In this document: positions 48,354 to 60,626 of the stretch, piece after piece
Layout: each line of letters begins with the position of its first letter
How positions within the stretch are numbered: position 1 is the stretch's first letter
The notes under the pieces: model-generated
What the model was told of the DNA's origin: nothing
Seen by the model: the letters and a program-made list of their open reading frames with translations, nothing else
Database searches by the model: none
Source of the DNA: Rhodocollybia butyracea
Lineage: Eukaryota; Basidiomycota; Agaricomycetes; Agaricales; Omphalotaceae
Reading direction: 5' to 3'
Assembly: GCA_015501585.1 (NCBI GenBank)
Contig: JADNRY010000228.1
Location: 34,992-98,991, forward strand
Length of the DNA: 64,000 nt
Program-made: the position numbers and the translations under genes

Positions 48354-51300
48354 TTACCGTAGATAAGGAGTTTTCACTTCAGCACCACTGTCTACAAGCA
48401 GTTTGACAACTGCTTTATGGCGTTGATATAATGCTGCTTGAAGAGCATTTCCATATTTCCCACCCTGAGCATTAATGTTGGCACCATTGTCCAACAGTAG
48501 CTGAACAAGTGTTTTATGACCACTATCTGCTGCTGCCTGCAGAGCATTTCCATATTTTCCACCCAAAGCATTTACATTAGCACCACTATCCAATAGCAGT
48601 TGAACAAGCACTTTATGGCCCCCATCTGCTGCTGCCTGTAGGGCATTTCCGTATTTTCCACCTTGAGCATTGACATCAGCACCTCTGTCAAGGAGCAGCT
48701 TGACAATGATTACGTGCCCCCCATCTGCAGCTGCCTGAAGGGCACTTCCATACTCTCCACCCTGTGCATTCACATCAGCACCACTGTCTAAGAGAAGTTT
48801 GACAATTGATAGATGACCACCATCTGCAGCTGCTTGAAGAGCATTTCCATATTCTCCACCTTGAGCATTTACATCAGCACCACTGTCCACAAGAAACTTA
48901 ACAAGAGCTTGGTTGCCCTCATCTGCTGCTGCCTGAAGAGCACTTCCATATTTTCTACCCTGAACCATATCATCATCAATGTCCAAGCATTGCTGGAACA
49001 CACTTCCACACTCTCCATTACTATCATAAGCTATGTTGGCACCGCTGTCCAAGAGTAGTTTGACAGTTGCTCTATGGCCCTCATCTACTGCTGCCTGTAA
49101 AGCATTCCCATGTTTACCACCTTGAGCATTGACATCAGCACCACTGTCAAGGAGCAACTTCACAACAGCTTGATGGCCCCCTTCTGCTGCTGCCTGAAGA
49201 GCATTTCCATATATCCCACCTTGAGCATTTGGATCAGTACCACTGTCCAGAAGGAGTTTGACAATCATTAGATGACCCCCATCTGCAGCCGCCTGAAGAG
49301 CACTTCCGTATTCTCCACCTAGAGCATTCACATCCGCACCACTATCCAAGAGCTGTTTAACAACTATTAGATGGCCCCCATCTGCAGCTGCCTGCAGGGC
49401 GCTTCCGTATTCGCCACCCTGAGCATTCACATCAGCACCATTATCCAGAAGCAGTTGAACAATTGCAAGATGGCCTGCCTCTGCCGCCACCTGAAGCGCA
49501 TTTCCGTATTCTCCACCTTGAACATTCACATCAGCACCCTTGATCAGGAGGAGGCTGACAATACTTTCATAACCTTGATTTGCTGCTGCTTGAAGAGGTG
49601 TTTCATACTTTCCACCCCGACAGTTCACAATATTCCCTGCCTTGCCATTCTCCCCTCCTATAGCTTGACTTCTTGCTGTTATAAGATACTGTACATTACG
49701 AAGCAATCCTCCAAATGCTGCATAATAGATTGGCTCTACATTGTACCCCCAACTCCCAGACTGGTCCCATCCAGGTTGGTCTACCTGGTAGATTTTGACC
49801 CAATTTGAGTAGCATGTGTTTTTTGTCTCAAAGAATTTTTGTGCTAATGTAGAAGCTTTGTTTTCAATATATGCTTCACTTTGTTGAGCATGAGTCATCC
49901 AATATTTTGCGGCATACAATGCCAGAGGATACTGCATCAGATCCACTTCCTGCTCAAATTTGCAGAACTGCATAAGATAAATTATGCACATTTGAGCAAT
50001 GCTATCGTGAGCCATACGCTCATTGATATATAACAGCGCCTTTTCTTGGTTCCGGAGATGCTCTGCCACCAAAAACTCCTTTACAGAGTTATGTGCAAGC
50101 TGAACAACGCCATTTGTTTCAATGACAATCAATGTTGAACTAACGATGCCATATAAACCTTCTTCAATATTCAAAGGACGGTCCTCAGGATCAAATGTCT
50201 GTTCCAGTATGTCAATTGCCAAGATTTCGCCAACCTGGTCTACAGATACTGGTTCGGCAGCACAAATGAGCCACTGAAGAAGACGGTATGCATCTGCTTG
50301 ATGCTCAGTATGTTCCTTTAGCATTGCATGTAGATATAACTCTTCCAGAGTTGAGGGAAGTCTTTCTAGAACCTGCTTGATTTGTCGTGGTGTCTGACAC
50401 TTTTCCAGTGCATTTACTTGACAGGAGACCCATCGGAACCTGTTTAGATAGTGGGTAGTTCTTTATATTGGACGGATGCTAGGTAAAATACTCACTGTCC
50501 CTTAGCACCATCCATCAATACTTGTACAACTCTTGAGTATATCTCGGCTGAAGCTTTCCGCTGTATCGTTGCTTGAAGCCTTTGTTTCAAATACAGGCCA
50601 ATATCATCGCTTGTGTTTCTCTGAAGGGCATCCAGCTTCAGCGTTATCCATACTTGATTGTAGGGAGGCTGATGCCAACTAGTAACAATGACACGAAAGC
50701 ACCATGCGTTAGATTGAAGAAGATCGAGCACCGATGCTCGGTCATTATCGCTACACTCATCCATTGCATCAATGACAAGAATTATAGGTGCGGTTTTTCG
50801 GCAAAGCTCCGTCACAAGTCTTTCCAGATCACCATTTGTTGGCTCCAAAAGTCCCTCTCTCGAGCTTTGGTAAAGATTGTGTAGATGATGATGAACTCCC
50901 TGGCTTCCTGAGGCGATTTGAATTACCAAAGAGAGCAAAAACCCACGATATCCTGTTTTGGCTTTATCACGATTGTCAAAGTAAAAGTAGCATACATCTG
51001 TTGAGGGCTGATTCTTGATGCTGCAAATAATGCCAGCCCTAAAAGCTATTGGCATCAGTACGGGCTATAGCTCAAGACTGTACTTACAAGAGGATTGATT
51101 TTCCAGACCCAACTAAGATAAATTTGTTTTCAAAAGAATTCATGTTCCGATGAGATTAAAATATACCTTTCCCTTGAATCCAAAGTTGTCCTTGGTGAGA
51201 TTGCATCCACTCCTGGTATTCAGCTGTTGACAGTATCCACTGTCCAGTCCCGGCGTTCTGAGTGCATCAGCTGCAACGTAATTGGACGAGGGATTTGGAG

Positions 51301-51358
51301 CTTTAAACCAGTCCCGAATTTTATGTATTTCATTAACATCTGGCACTAGATGAAGCAT
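48354..51358 (-). CDS. NLR-like protein: NACHT ATPase with 12 ankyrin repeats, one apparent frameshift
   Basis: From ATG 51358 the frame reads EIHKIRDWFKAPNPSSNY, a conserved lead-in to fungal NACHT domains. At about 51250 the natural frame shifts by one base (next read: GTGQWILSTAEYQEW). Then an exon with Walker A VGSGKSIL splices to 51038, continuing YFYFDNRDKAKTGYRGFL and Walker B IILVIDAMDEC. The intron at about 50438-50491 leads into the long last exon. Its end holds about 12 ankyrin units of 33 residues (GNALQAAADGGHLxIVKLLLDSGADVNAQ) with one degenerate spacer after unit 6. Units are close to identical. Family role: intracellular non-self sensing or programmed cell death in fungi (inferred). 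The shift could be a real lesion or an assembly error. Confidence 0.8.
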
Positions 51359-53726
51359 CACAACTAGCCAAGAACGTTTTAGTGCCACATGAGCTCACTC
51401 CAGTTATAGTTCACTGTCTTTTGATAGATAGACCCGTGGGCCACATTGAATTGAGAGTTCCGTATTTCGAAATCGTGAGCGCTAGAGAAGATGCTGCTGT
51501 GGAGATACAGTAAAGGGCGAGTTGAGTCTCTATAAATGAACTCCACTGTTGCCTGCTCACCTTGGATTCATAGGTTGGTATTCCCTTTCATGAGAACTTA
51601 TGTTCCCGTTCATGGTCACATCGGCCATTTCATTTTTGAAGCATTCCATTTCACTGTTGCGGTTTGCTAAGCGTTGCACCCTTTAAAACACTCGTTACTT
51701 ACCTGTTCATGAAGCGCTCCTAGGCAATGATGGGGAGAAAGCAAGCAACAGAGATTCATGATTCCTCTTTATATGGTGAAACAGAAACTCCTACCACAGG
51801 GCGCCACTGTTCCTGAACTGGTTTTTCTATCTCAGGGTCACGCATTTCTCGAAACGGGTGCCAAGGAGCTGCTGTCGAGAAGGCTGGTGGTGACCCGCGG
51901 TGACTCGACGATATCAACTCCAAGAGGACGCCGCCAAGAACCAAGCCTAAACCTTATGGGGCAAGGGACGGACGCTAGCATTTGTACGTATTGAGCTCAC
52001 GAATAAGTCACCGGCTTACCACGGTAGCTAAGACCAAAGATATAATGCAAACGCCTGAGCCTGAGTTGCGAGCACGCAACCCAGGTACAGCGTGTTCATG
52101 AAACGCATTCGCTAGAGCTTTGAGCATTGGATCGGGCGTGAGGGTGTTGCTGGTTCATGTCAGCATCAACGGAGAGGCTTTATATTCTTCATCGCCCATC
52201 GCAGTCATGTTGATTTATAGCTTCTGCCTTGAGGCCTTGAGGTCCACGTACGTTGAGTGAAGATGCGGCTTTGTAAGAAGTGATGGGCGGAGGCTACACG
52301 AGGACGACACCAGCGATTGGTTCAAACCCTAGAAGACTGATAAATACCGTAGAAATGTGAGACGGACGAAATGTATGACCAGTGTCTGGTGACATTCTAG
52401 CCAGGATTCGACTGACTGACGGCTCAAAAGTGAGAATAACATCGACGATGATAAGAGAGTTACTATGACACGTGATGCCACTACCGGGCTTGTCTCAGTA
52501 ATAGTAAGTATCAGGTATGCATCAGGGTTTGGTCTAGGTCATCTTTTAAATTTTGGAACCAAAAAAAGAGACAAATTTAAAGCGAACCGTAACGCATAGT
52601 TCTCTCTTTCCATCTGGTATCTTATATCGACTTCCCCAGGAGTCAGTGGTGGTCCACCACTGAGGGAGTCGACACCAAGTCGACACTGGTGGAGAGTAAA
52701 AATTACCATCTTGTATCTCCACTTAAAGTTCGCTTCGTGAATTTCATATTATCGTGTTGGAGATTACTCCGTATGTACGCATTGGGACTCATATACACAG
52801 CTTTGATCATTCCCTTTTCGTATACGCTGTGCCTACTTCATAATACTATACAGCTGGTACATAGAGCGGCGTATACAACCCCCCAGTTGCTTTCTGAACA
52901 ACTGAGGTGAGATCCTTTTCGTACATTCAGCCTTACTAACGTTGATCTTACCTTAACATATCGGAAATCCTTCACCAGTATGTACTATAAACATATTCTT
53001 CCGAAAAAGACAATACCCTGGAATCGTTGAGCGAAGGATGTGGTATAATCCAGGAACGTAACCGTCGAGTTTTAGCTTCCAGAATTAAGCTAACTTGAGT
53101 CTGTGGCGCTGTATCCATGTCACCGGGCCATAAACGAAGCAGACAGAACATGACGATCAAGATGTGTGTAACGTATGAGGGTGCGTGAATGATTTGTTCA
53201 CGTACCTGTACAACTCCACCCATGCTTGTTCCGTTTTGGAGAGCATCACTGCCTTGTAATAAGTTACTTAGACTTTCTCCTCGTATATACAGTTTTATAG
53301 CAGGACCTTTTAGCTTTTATGGTGGATTAATCTACATACTCTGACCATATCTGATTTTTAGACTTGGAGCAGATCAAAGAGGCATGACACACCATCTCAG
53401 GCTTATCCTCTGCCGGCTTTGTGGACTGCATCTTTAGGATACAAAGGAACGCAAATCGCTCGAAGTTGATTATCCTTCCTTGAAGGAAGCATAATCAACT
53501 TCGAGCGATTTACCTCAGTTCTACTTGCTACTCACTTTCTAGCCACATAGAAACCAACGTTTGCATGTCATTCTCTCCTTATCTCAGGCTTAGGAAACCA
53601 AATATTAGACGCAGGCGATCAATATATTTAATGGGACTTTACTCAGGAACGACTAGTTGTAGGGATTGGTACAAAATTAGAAGCACAAAAAAAACATTGT
53701 ACCCGAAGAGCTTCTGGCACACTTGA
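51359..53726. other. Gene-poor stretch
   Basis: No gene recognised. It includes a short imperfect palindrome at about 52643-52661, one member of a dispersed repeat (about 53020-53140) and the long hairpin at 53453-53511. Confidence 0.4.
53453..53511. repeat. 59-nt hairpin with perfect 21-nt arms
   Basis: 53453-53473 (AAATCGCTCGAAGTTGAT..) and 53491-53511 are exact reverse complements. The 17-nt loop itself contains CTTCCTT/AAGGAAG, so the whole can pair almost completely. It is symmetric, so the strand is unknown. Confidence 0.9.
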
Positions 53727-55141
53727 TCACTTAGCATAGTACCACGCCAAAGACTTGGGAGCGATCCATTCAAAGACCCTCCTCTTATGATCCTTGCTCA
53801 CGGCGTTTGTATAAGTCTCGTCACCAACACTCCAGTTGGAATCAATGTTGTCAGCGAGGATAGAGGCAAAGGTCGTGTAAATACGGTGCGCAGTGTATCC
53901 CTTCCGGAACACGGTGAGATCGAAGCGACTGTGCCGGTTGTTCTGAAGGAAAAATTGATGAGTTGGAGTACTTATGACTTTCGAGGACGGAAACTTGCCT
54001 CCCTGTCAACGCGGCAAATAAGTCCCTTTGTGTTGCACGCAGCTACAATACTTTGGATGGTCTCCTCCGCGTCTGAGTCTTGGATGCTCGAGTTCCAGCA
54101 CAACTGAAGAGAGTAGTTGATCTTAACGTGGGGTGACGCTTGGTGCATAGCAAGGGAGGTCAGATCAGATGGAATCGTGGATGCAATGCTATCTTCCAAG
54201 GGATTTACGGCTTGAGTAAGCGTAAAATCGCCCTGAGCACCCTGAGCAAAAACCCAGTTCGTACTCGCTAGAGTACAATTGAGAATGTGGTCCTAAGATA
54301 AAGGAGAAACCTACGTTTCAAATCCGAGAGCATGATGGTTTGGATCGCTTCGCTGGTGATATCACCCCTGATAATGTCGGTTTCTGAACGCATGGTTAGT
54401 TGACATATTCAACAGTCCTGATAATATGGAATCGTACCTTGGTAACCGTAATTGACGAAGCAATACATCTTTGGGGTGAGCTGAACTTCGACCGTAAGGC
54501 CTTTCCTGTACGGGATCTAAGACTTAGATTCATAGTAACGAGACGAATGCGTACCCTACGTTGGCCCACGCAAACGTTGGTTGGTACGCGAGGGTGGCCC
54601 CCGAGCCGGTAACTGTGCCAACAGACATGTTGCGCCTGTAGTTGGTCATGTTCCGACCTCTGATGAGCCCGTCACCGTTGTTCTTAGCTGGGTCCCAGAT
54701 GGGTAGCCATCCTCATCTTCCACTAGATCGGCAGATTGACCTTGGGTCAACTCGCGGATAATGGATCCTTCCACCCTGTTGTCGACATCCTGACGGAGCA
54801 TAAGAACGAAGACACTGACATCGAAAAAGAGACTCTTACGGATTCATTCTCGCCGACAGCGTAGCGAGAAGAATAGGTGACCCTTGCAGTACCGTTCTGA
54901 TTCGCTCTTGCTATGATCACTTTCCTGTTGAGCGGAACAGTCAGCGATAGCTGGATATAATCGGGAAGACTAACCAAGCGACCAGGTTATTATCTTGCCC
55001 AATCTTTGTTGAGTCAGGTTTGTCCATGCAAAGCATGAGATTGGTGTTCTAGTATGCTCGATTGAGTGACAAGAAGCTCAGAAGACTGAATATTCCTACC
55101 TGTGGAAGTCCAGCGTAGCTGATGTTAAGAGTCTTCTCCAT
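53727..55141 (-). CDS. Hypothetical protein, ten-exon gene, about 324 aa
   Basis: ATG 55141 (MEKTLNISYAGLPQ). About nine short introns with GT..AG ends join every segment in phase to a TGA at 53727-53729. Readable blocks: NTNLMLCMDKPDSTKIGQDN, VIIARANQNGTARVTYSSRY, GRNMTNYRRNMSVGTVTGSG, KGLTVEVQLTPKMYCFVNYG, GAQGDFTLTQAVNPLEDSI, DLTVFRKGYTAHRIYTTFAS and HKRRVFEWIAPKSLAWYYAK. Consistent splicing over so many exons strongly supports a real gene. No signal peptide, membrane segment or known motif is seen. The first 250 residues look beta-rich. I do not recognise the family. Confidence 0.65.
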
Positions 55142-55274
55142 TGTTCAAGGTGGAATTTAGCTGTGTAAACCGTAGAAAGTTTGCTTTGCTGACGAGAAAG
55201 AACCTGTAAGGTGGGGTTTTATAGGAAACCCTTCCGTACTGCTTCAGATGTGTACCTTGCCCACAAAAAAGGGG

Positions 55275-55560
55275 CACCCCTGGATTGGTAGAGCAGATTG
55301 TGCGTGCGGTGTACTTCAGGAACAAGGATTGAGCTGGAATATAGTACAGCGAATAGCCGCATGAGACTTGTTGAGTCCTTGCTTCCAGAATTAAACCAAC
55401 TTGAGTTTCTAACAACCCTGGAATCGTGGAGCGGACTGTATGTTGTACTTCAGGAACCAGGATTGACAATGCATAGCGTGAAACTCATCGAGTCCTAGCT
55501 TCGAGAATATAACCGACTTGAGTTTCTTGCGCATTATTCATGTCACCGGACCGTCAACGT
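55275..55560 (+). repeat. Two tandem members of a dispersed repeat
   Basis: Segments at about 55275-55410 and 55415-55560 share CTTCAGGAACMAGGATTGA, AGCTTC-AGAATWWAACC and ACTTGAGTTTCT. A third, more distant member lies at about 53020-53140. They flank the ten-exon gene on both sides. Confidence 0.55.
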
Positions 55561-57061
55561 CCATATCGAGTTTCCTGCGGCCTATTCACTTGCACTGAAA
55601 AACCATTCTACACTATGAGAAATCTGCTCTTTTCAACGTGTCATATGGGTGCCATTGAGGTAAAGCTCTTCCTGACTTACGGAGGATATGGTTCAGAGCT
55701 TTCATTCCTTCCATCACTGCCGAACTTGGCGCCGAGAAATTTTTCATTTTCGGACACAATCCTGACTTCAGTGAACGACGGCGGTGAAAAACTTGAAGGA
55801 GTTTTTGTGACCCAACTAGAAGCTGTGTGACTGGATGATTACTGTCATCTGTATCCAATGCTCAGTCCTTCGTCAGCTAGTAGCTACCAGCCTATCAATT
55901 ATCCGTCTAGCTTAAGACGACTACTAGGCCAGTGGCTCGTTCCTGGCACTACTGTAAGAATACTGTGCCTGGCAGCTGGTTTATGAATTACAGAGTGTTC
56001 CGTCGAGCCTCGCTTGCCAAACTTTGTCTCATTTAGCTTTGAACTTACCAGACGCCGTTTGAGTTTCTATCCGCACTTATGGAACGTTCCTGGAATCAAA
56101 CGGATTGCCCCATGACCTCAATATTTGTCCCCATTCCCAATCCATCCCCGTACGGTGGTGAACGGAGTAATATTTAAGGCCAACTTGATACAATGAAGTC
56201 GCTCAGTTCGCTCAGTCCAAGGAAATTGTATTGTCAAAGTATGAATGAGACCAAAAAGTTTTAAGTGCACTGGCTGTCTTCACCAGTTTTTCAATTGCTG
56301 GTGCTGGAGCCTTTCCGCTAATTGCGCTCCTTGTGTGCCCAAACTACTTCAGCTAAGAATAGAACCTAGATTCTACAGTTTTAATTAGACTGAACCATAA
56401 CGACTCGGAGCCTGAGACAAAAGTACAGCTTGAGGTAAACTCCAGATGCAACCATCTACCAGGGACTCTGCGTGAACCTTCACTGGTCATGTTCATTATT
56501 CACAATTGTTGAAGTGACGGACCGAGGCGCTACTATCACGTCAGAGAAATGGGCGCTAATGCCCAATTTTAGGCAATAACAACGTCCTAAGTAATGGAAT
56601 GATTATTGCTTGCTAACAGTAAGAAAAACAGAAGCATAAAAAGTACCAAAATCTCGAGTTTTAGATCTGTTATTCTATACAACCACAGTTACCAAACAAG
56701 CCATTAGGTTTTATCGCAATCTAAGTATCTTTTGTTTGTCCGTGAAGCACTTCCGAAAGTATCCTGAGTGCTATTCCAGGGTAATATACCTAATCCGATT
56801 AACTCCGACCCAAGCATCTGTTGGAAGTCTGGGGCAGAACTTCGTAGGAAGTGCGGTATGTTTGGAAGCGTAGATGAGAAGATGGGTCGTGAACGTGCGC
56901 TACTTTCGTTCCACAAGCTCTTTGTACATCTACCCAGGCCGATCCGAATACATGCTACATGCCCAAAATCGCCTCAACGACTCCTAACCAACTTTTGGGG
57001 ATGTGCTACGTAGATACTACTGAAACACGGCATATACTAGGTGCTAGTAACGTCCTTATTA

Positions 57062-57304
57062 GAGCTTAAAAATTGAGCGCAAAATCTCCATGGTGCGTAC
57101 CGAGTCCCTTGACCAATTGTGCATACATCTTGCAATGCATGATTTGCGGAAGCTGTGAGACGTCCACGGTCCATTAGTAAACCCCCTTAAAAATAGAAGG
57201 CAAAATCTTCCTGGTGCGTACCGGGTTTCCTTGACCAATTGTGCATATCTCTTGCAAGGCTTGATTTATATAGGGAAGTGGTGAGACGTTCCCGGTCCAT
57301 GAAG
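57062..57304 (+). repeat. Tandem duplication of about 120 bp
   Basis: 57062-57177 and 57185-57304 share GGTGCGTACCGRGT, CCTTGACCAATTGTGCATA and GTGAGACGT..CGGTCCAT. Divergence is moderate. Confidence 0.75.
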
Positions 57305-60300
57305 TACATTGCATTAGCTTAATAGCTCCTGAACACTATCAGGAGTGACCAGCCTTCATAAGGTCATGATGCATGAGGGTAGCTTGGATCGAGTCCCCGG
57401 GAGAAGCGATCATATAAGATGATGATGCACGATAAGTATAAACATCGGACAACGAAATCAGACGCCCGAGGCTCGTACTCATTGTGATCTGCGCTAATAA
57501 TATAAGATCGTGTATTGGAAGCAGAACACTGAGAGACGCCACTCGAGCACCACGGACCCCGGTAATCCAGCGATGCCAGTCGTGTGGCCAGTCGTGTGGC
57601 CAAGTCCCGCAAAACGAAGAAAAAGAAGTCTCCTCGCATTCTGGAAACATGAAGTTATCACCACACCGAAGTGAACAAAACTGCCCGAGCATTAAGTCAC
57701 TGACAAGTCCTCTTTATAAGCCTTCGTCGGAGAAGGCTCTTTGCTCCTACGGTCAGACCATCGCTACTTCGGAGTAGATAAAACTGCCCGAACGTTAAGT
57801 CATCAGCAAGTGCTGAGAATAAACGTTCAAAGCGGAAGCATTCTCGTTAGCCGACCAAAGTCCAAAGATCGACTTCAGGTTTGATAGTTGATAATCCGAG
57901 GGAGATCGGGACTTCAGACCTGAAGATCATCGACATCGGAAGCAGTGCCACGGCCCTTTCGCAAAATAGCTATTGCTATTGATCTCCACATGCTAGTATA
58001 TAACAGAGATAAATATTGATCAGGGCGCATAGTACCTCAGCAGGAATGGGGATGGAGGGGAGAATGCTTATTGGGATAATTCCTTCCTGTGGCTGAGACG
58101 AGATGATGTCCAGCATATCATGGACACTAGCCAGAGTATAGATAGTATCGATGAGCTGAACAAGCTGTACATTACATGATAAAATGATACACGTACCGCT
58201 TGTGCAGAAATCTAAGTGGAGCATCAGAATTGTTGACGGACGCTGGACTAAAAATACTCTCGACGCCAAGCGTACACCGCATAAGTTGGAGACCTAGAGG
58301 GGCAGTCGATGATATGAACCTAGAGAATCGTCCACATGCCTTGACTGTAGTGCCAGTGCTGTGGATATCGCACGATCAACGGGGATTCCAATAATATTTC
58401 TTTCAATTATTCAAATGGAAAATACACGTACCAAACGTTACCAAGACGTGGTTCGAGCGCGCTGACAGCGAGTCTTTGGAGATTCCTCAACCTAAGAAAA
58501 CTATGAAGCGGAAATAAAGAGCACCGAAAGAAGGGTAAACGAACGTCGGTACGGCGCCGAGCGTGTCCATCCTCCCATTCGAAAGTATGCCTATAGATAT
58601 TTCACTGAGAGATTTTGATTTCTGGAGCACACTACACAACAATCGCCCAAATTTGTCTCGATAGGCTGCACCCGAAGAAGGATATCGTAGCGTTGTATGT
58701 TGCAGGCTATATTTTCTGTGAGCGCATTTGTGTTTCCGGTCCTTGCTCGACTAGCTCGTTGCGGTGAGTCAGTTCGAAGAAACTAGAAGAGTAAAGCTTT
58801 TCATTTGGGCCATCGTGTCCATTGTTGAAGCGCGTGCGTGCGTGAAGCTCGACAATAAAGTGCAGCAATATCTTGGTTTGCTCGAGATTGATATTGAATA
58901 TTGAACATTTCCAAGTGGGCATAATAGCCGCGAACGCAAAATCGTACGATGAAGGTAGTCCGCAGGATGTTCGTGGATTCCGTAAGTTCTCACGATCACT
59001 GACGTCAACGTGCCCATACAACACAGGGACTATGACGTGTAATAAGTATAAGGGTACTACATTCGATTCCATTCGCTAACGAATGCATCCATAAATTTCA
59101 ATGAACGCTTGCCTGGTGTTGACGAGATGTAGCAGGATGTAGCCCGGAGCATGACCAAGATTATATTTACTTGGCCACCGTGCGCTTCACAATTGTTTGG
59201 TAGAGGTCAGCCGGAGAGCAAAATCTCATACAAAACTACAAGTTTTGAGACTGGTGCAACCCATTCTCCAGATAATATGAGCATATAAACACAAACAGCT
59301 GTACACCGCTGCCTCCATGGAGCGAAAGAAGAATAACCAAAATACGTGTTAACGGCTCATTCAGTCGTCTATTATGAATTCGAATTCGGTTAAATTGTTT
59401 TTGGGGTTCTCATTACATCTATCCGCCAACTTGAACGTGGTTGGGAAATATTGATTCACAGTATGTACATGAGATTGACATAACACCCCTCCTTATTTTT
59501 GTTGGGCACTCCACCGCACTTAGCCCTACTTATTTCTCCGTACAATTGTTTTGCCCTGAAGGCTTGAAGGTTTTAAAAGCATTGTGACCAGAATCCGACG
59601 CTGAATCAGGCTTTCAATCATTCAAAGCTATTTACACCATGAGCGCATCTGGACCTGGGTAACTGTTTAACGTTCGACAATGACCTTTATTAGATCGTAA
59701 ATACTCGCAGATGTATTCCGGAGGAAGTAGCTAGGGCTTTTGATCAGCAGGGCTCATTTTAAGGCGGGATGGTCAACTTAGGGGACGATCATGGTTGATG
59801 TTTATCATTCAGGTTTGCGGTTATGTGTGTGGATTCTCATGGAAAGAATTCACAAAAACGTTGCAGGGATTCAGTGAAACGCACCATGATTTTTCGCTGC
59901 TGACATCAATCTTAATTGCCCTGTAGTGTTGGGTCACAAGGTCGTGCATCATGGCGGGGGTAAGCTTAAGATCAGAGGACTTCTGTCGGTCGAGTTGGCT
60001 GAAGCCCGTTGGGAACGAAATCGACTTTCGGGGCAAAACTATCAAAGTTTTATCTGCGAGAATCTACTTCTTTAACATGACAAAGGTAACTGATTCTTTT
60101 TGGGACTCACTCCTTAACCCCATTTCTTCACGCAACTGACGTGCGTTCTTTTCAGTTCTGGGCCATCCCGGCGTCACCAATATCCATTGAACACCTGATT
60201 TACTTAGCGCCGATCATATCCGCACTTCTTTCTACAGCCAAAAGCCAAAAATCTACGTCATCTCTTTTTACTATCTTGCCTGAACGCCCTCTGTTCATAG

Positions 60301-60626
60301 ATACTGAAGGTCCCAATGTGATATAGTCATGCCCGACGAGACTGCTTGCTTACTACTCTCCTCGGGGTGGAGCATCCGGCAAGTGGTTTTCGATTTTCAT
60401 CGGAGACCAAGGATATCTGCCAAACTACTATCCTTTCCCAGGAGCCTCAAGGAAGGAAAGATTTCAAGTTGGCAGATGTACCTCGGTAAGCACATAGCAT
60501 CGCCGGACCGAATGCTAGTGACACGCCCAATCCTAAAAGGATAGTGAGTGTTGGAACTGGCTGGAGACTGGTATAAAATGAGCTATAGTATACCCGGGGC
60601 ACAGCGTCTTCATCTGATTTCCCCTC

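Larger units (their letters stand above)
55142..60626. other. Gene-poor region
   Basis: About 5.5 kb without a gene I can support. Plus-strand frames at 55540-55830 and 59951-60326 lack domain character. Local duplications occur at 55275-55560, 57062-57304 and around 57674/57779 (AAACTGCCCGARCRTTAAGTCA). Confidence 0.4.

Noticed and set aside
51055..51055. ATG at 51055 as start of the NACHT-ankyrin protein
   Set aside because: It lies in the intron; the preceding exon carries the Walker A motif and joins in phase at 51038.
52643..52661. Palindrome CAGTGGTGG/CCACCACTG as an operator
   Set aside because: Short, with no gene near enough to regulate; too weak to call.
53727..55141. Apparent frameshifts near 54700 and 54030
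   Set aside because: Placing GT..AG introns of about 40-60 nt solves all of them in phase, so the gene is taken as intact.
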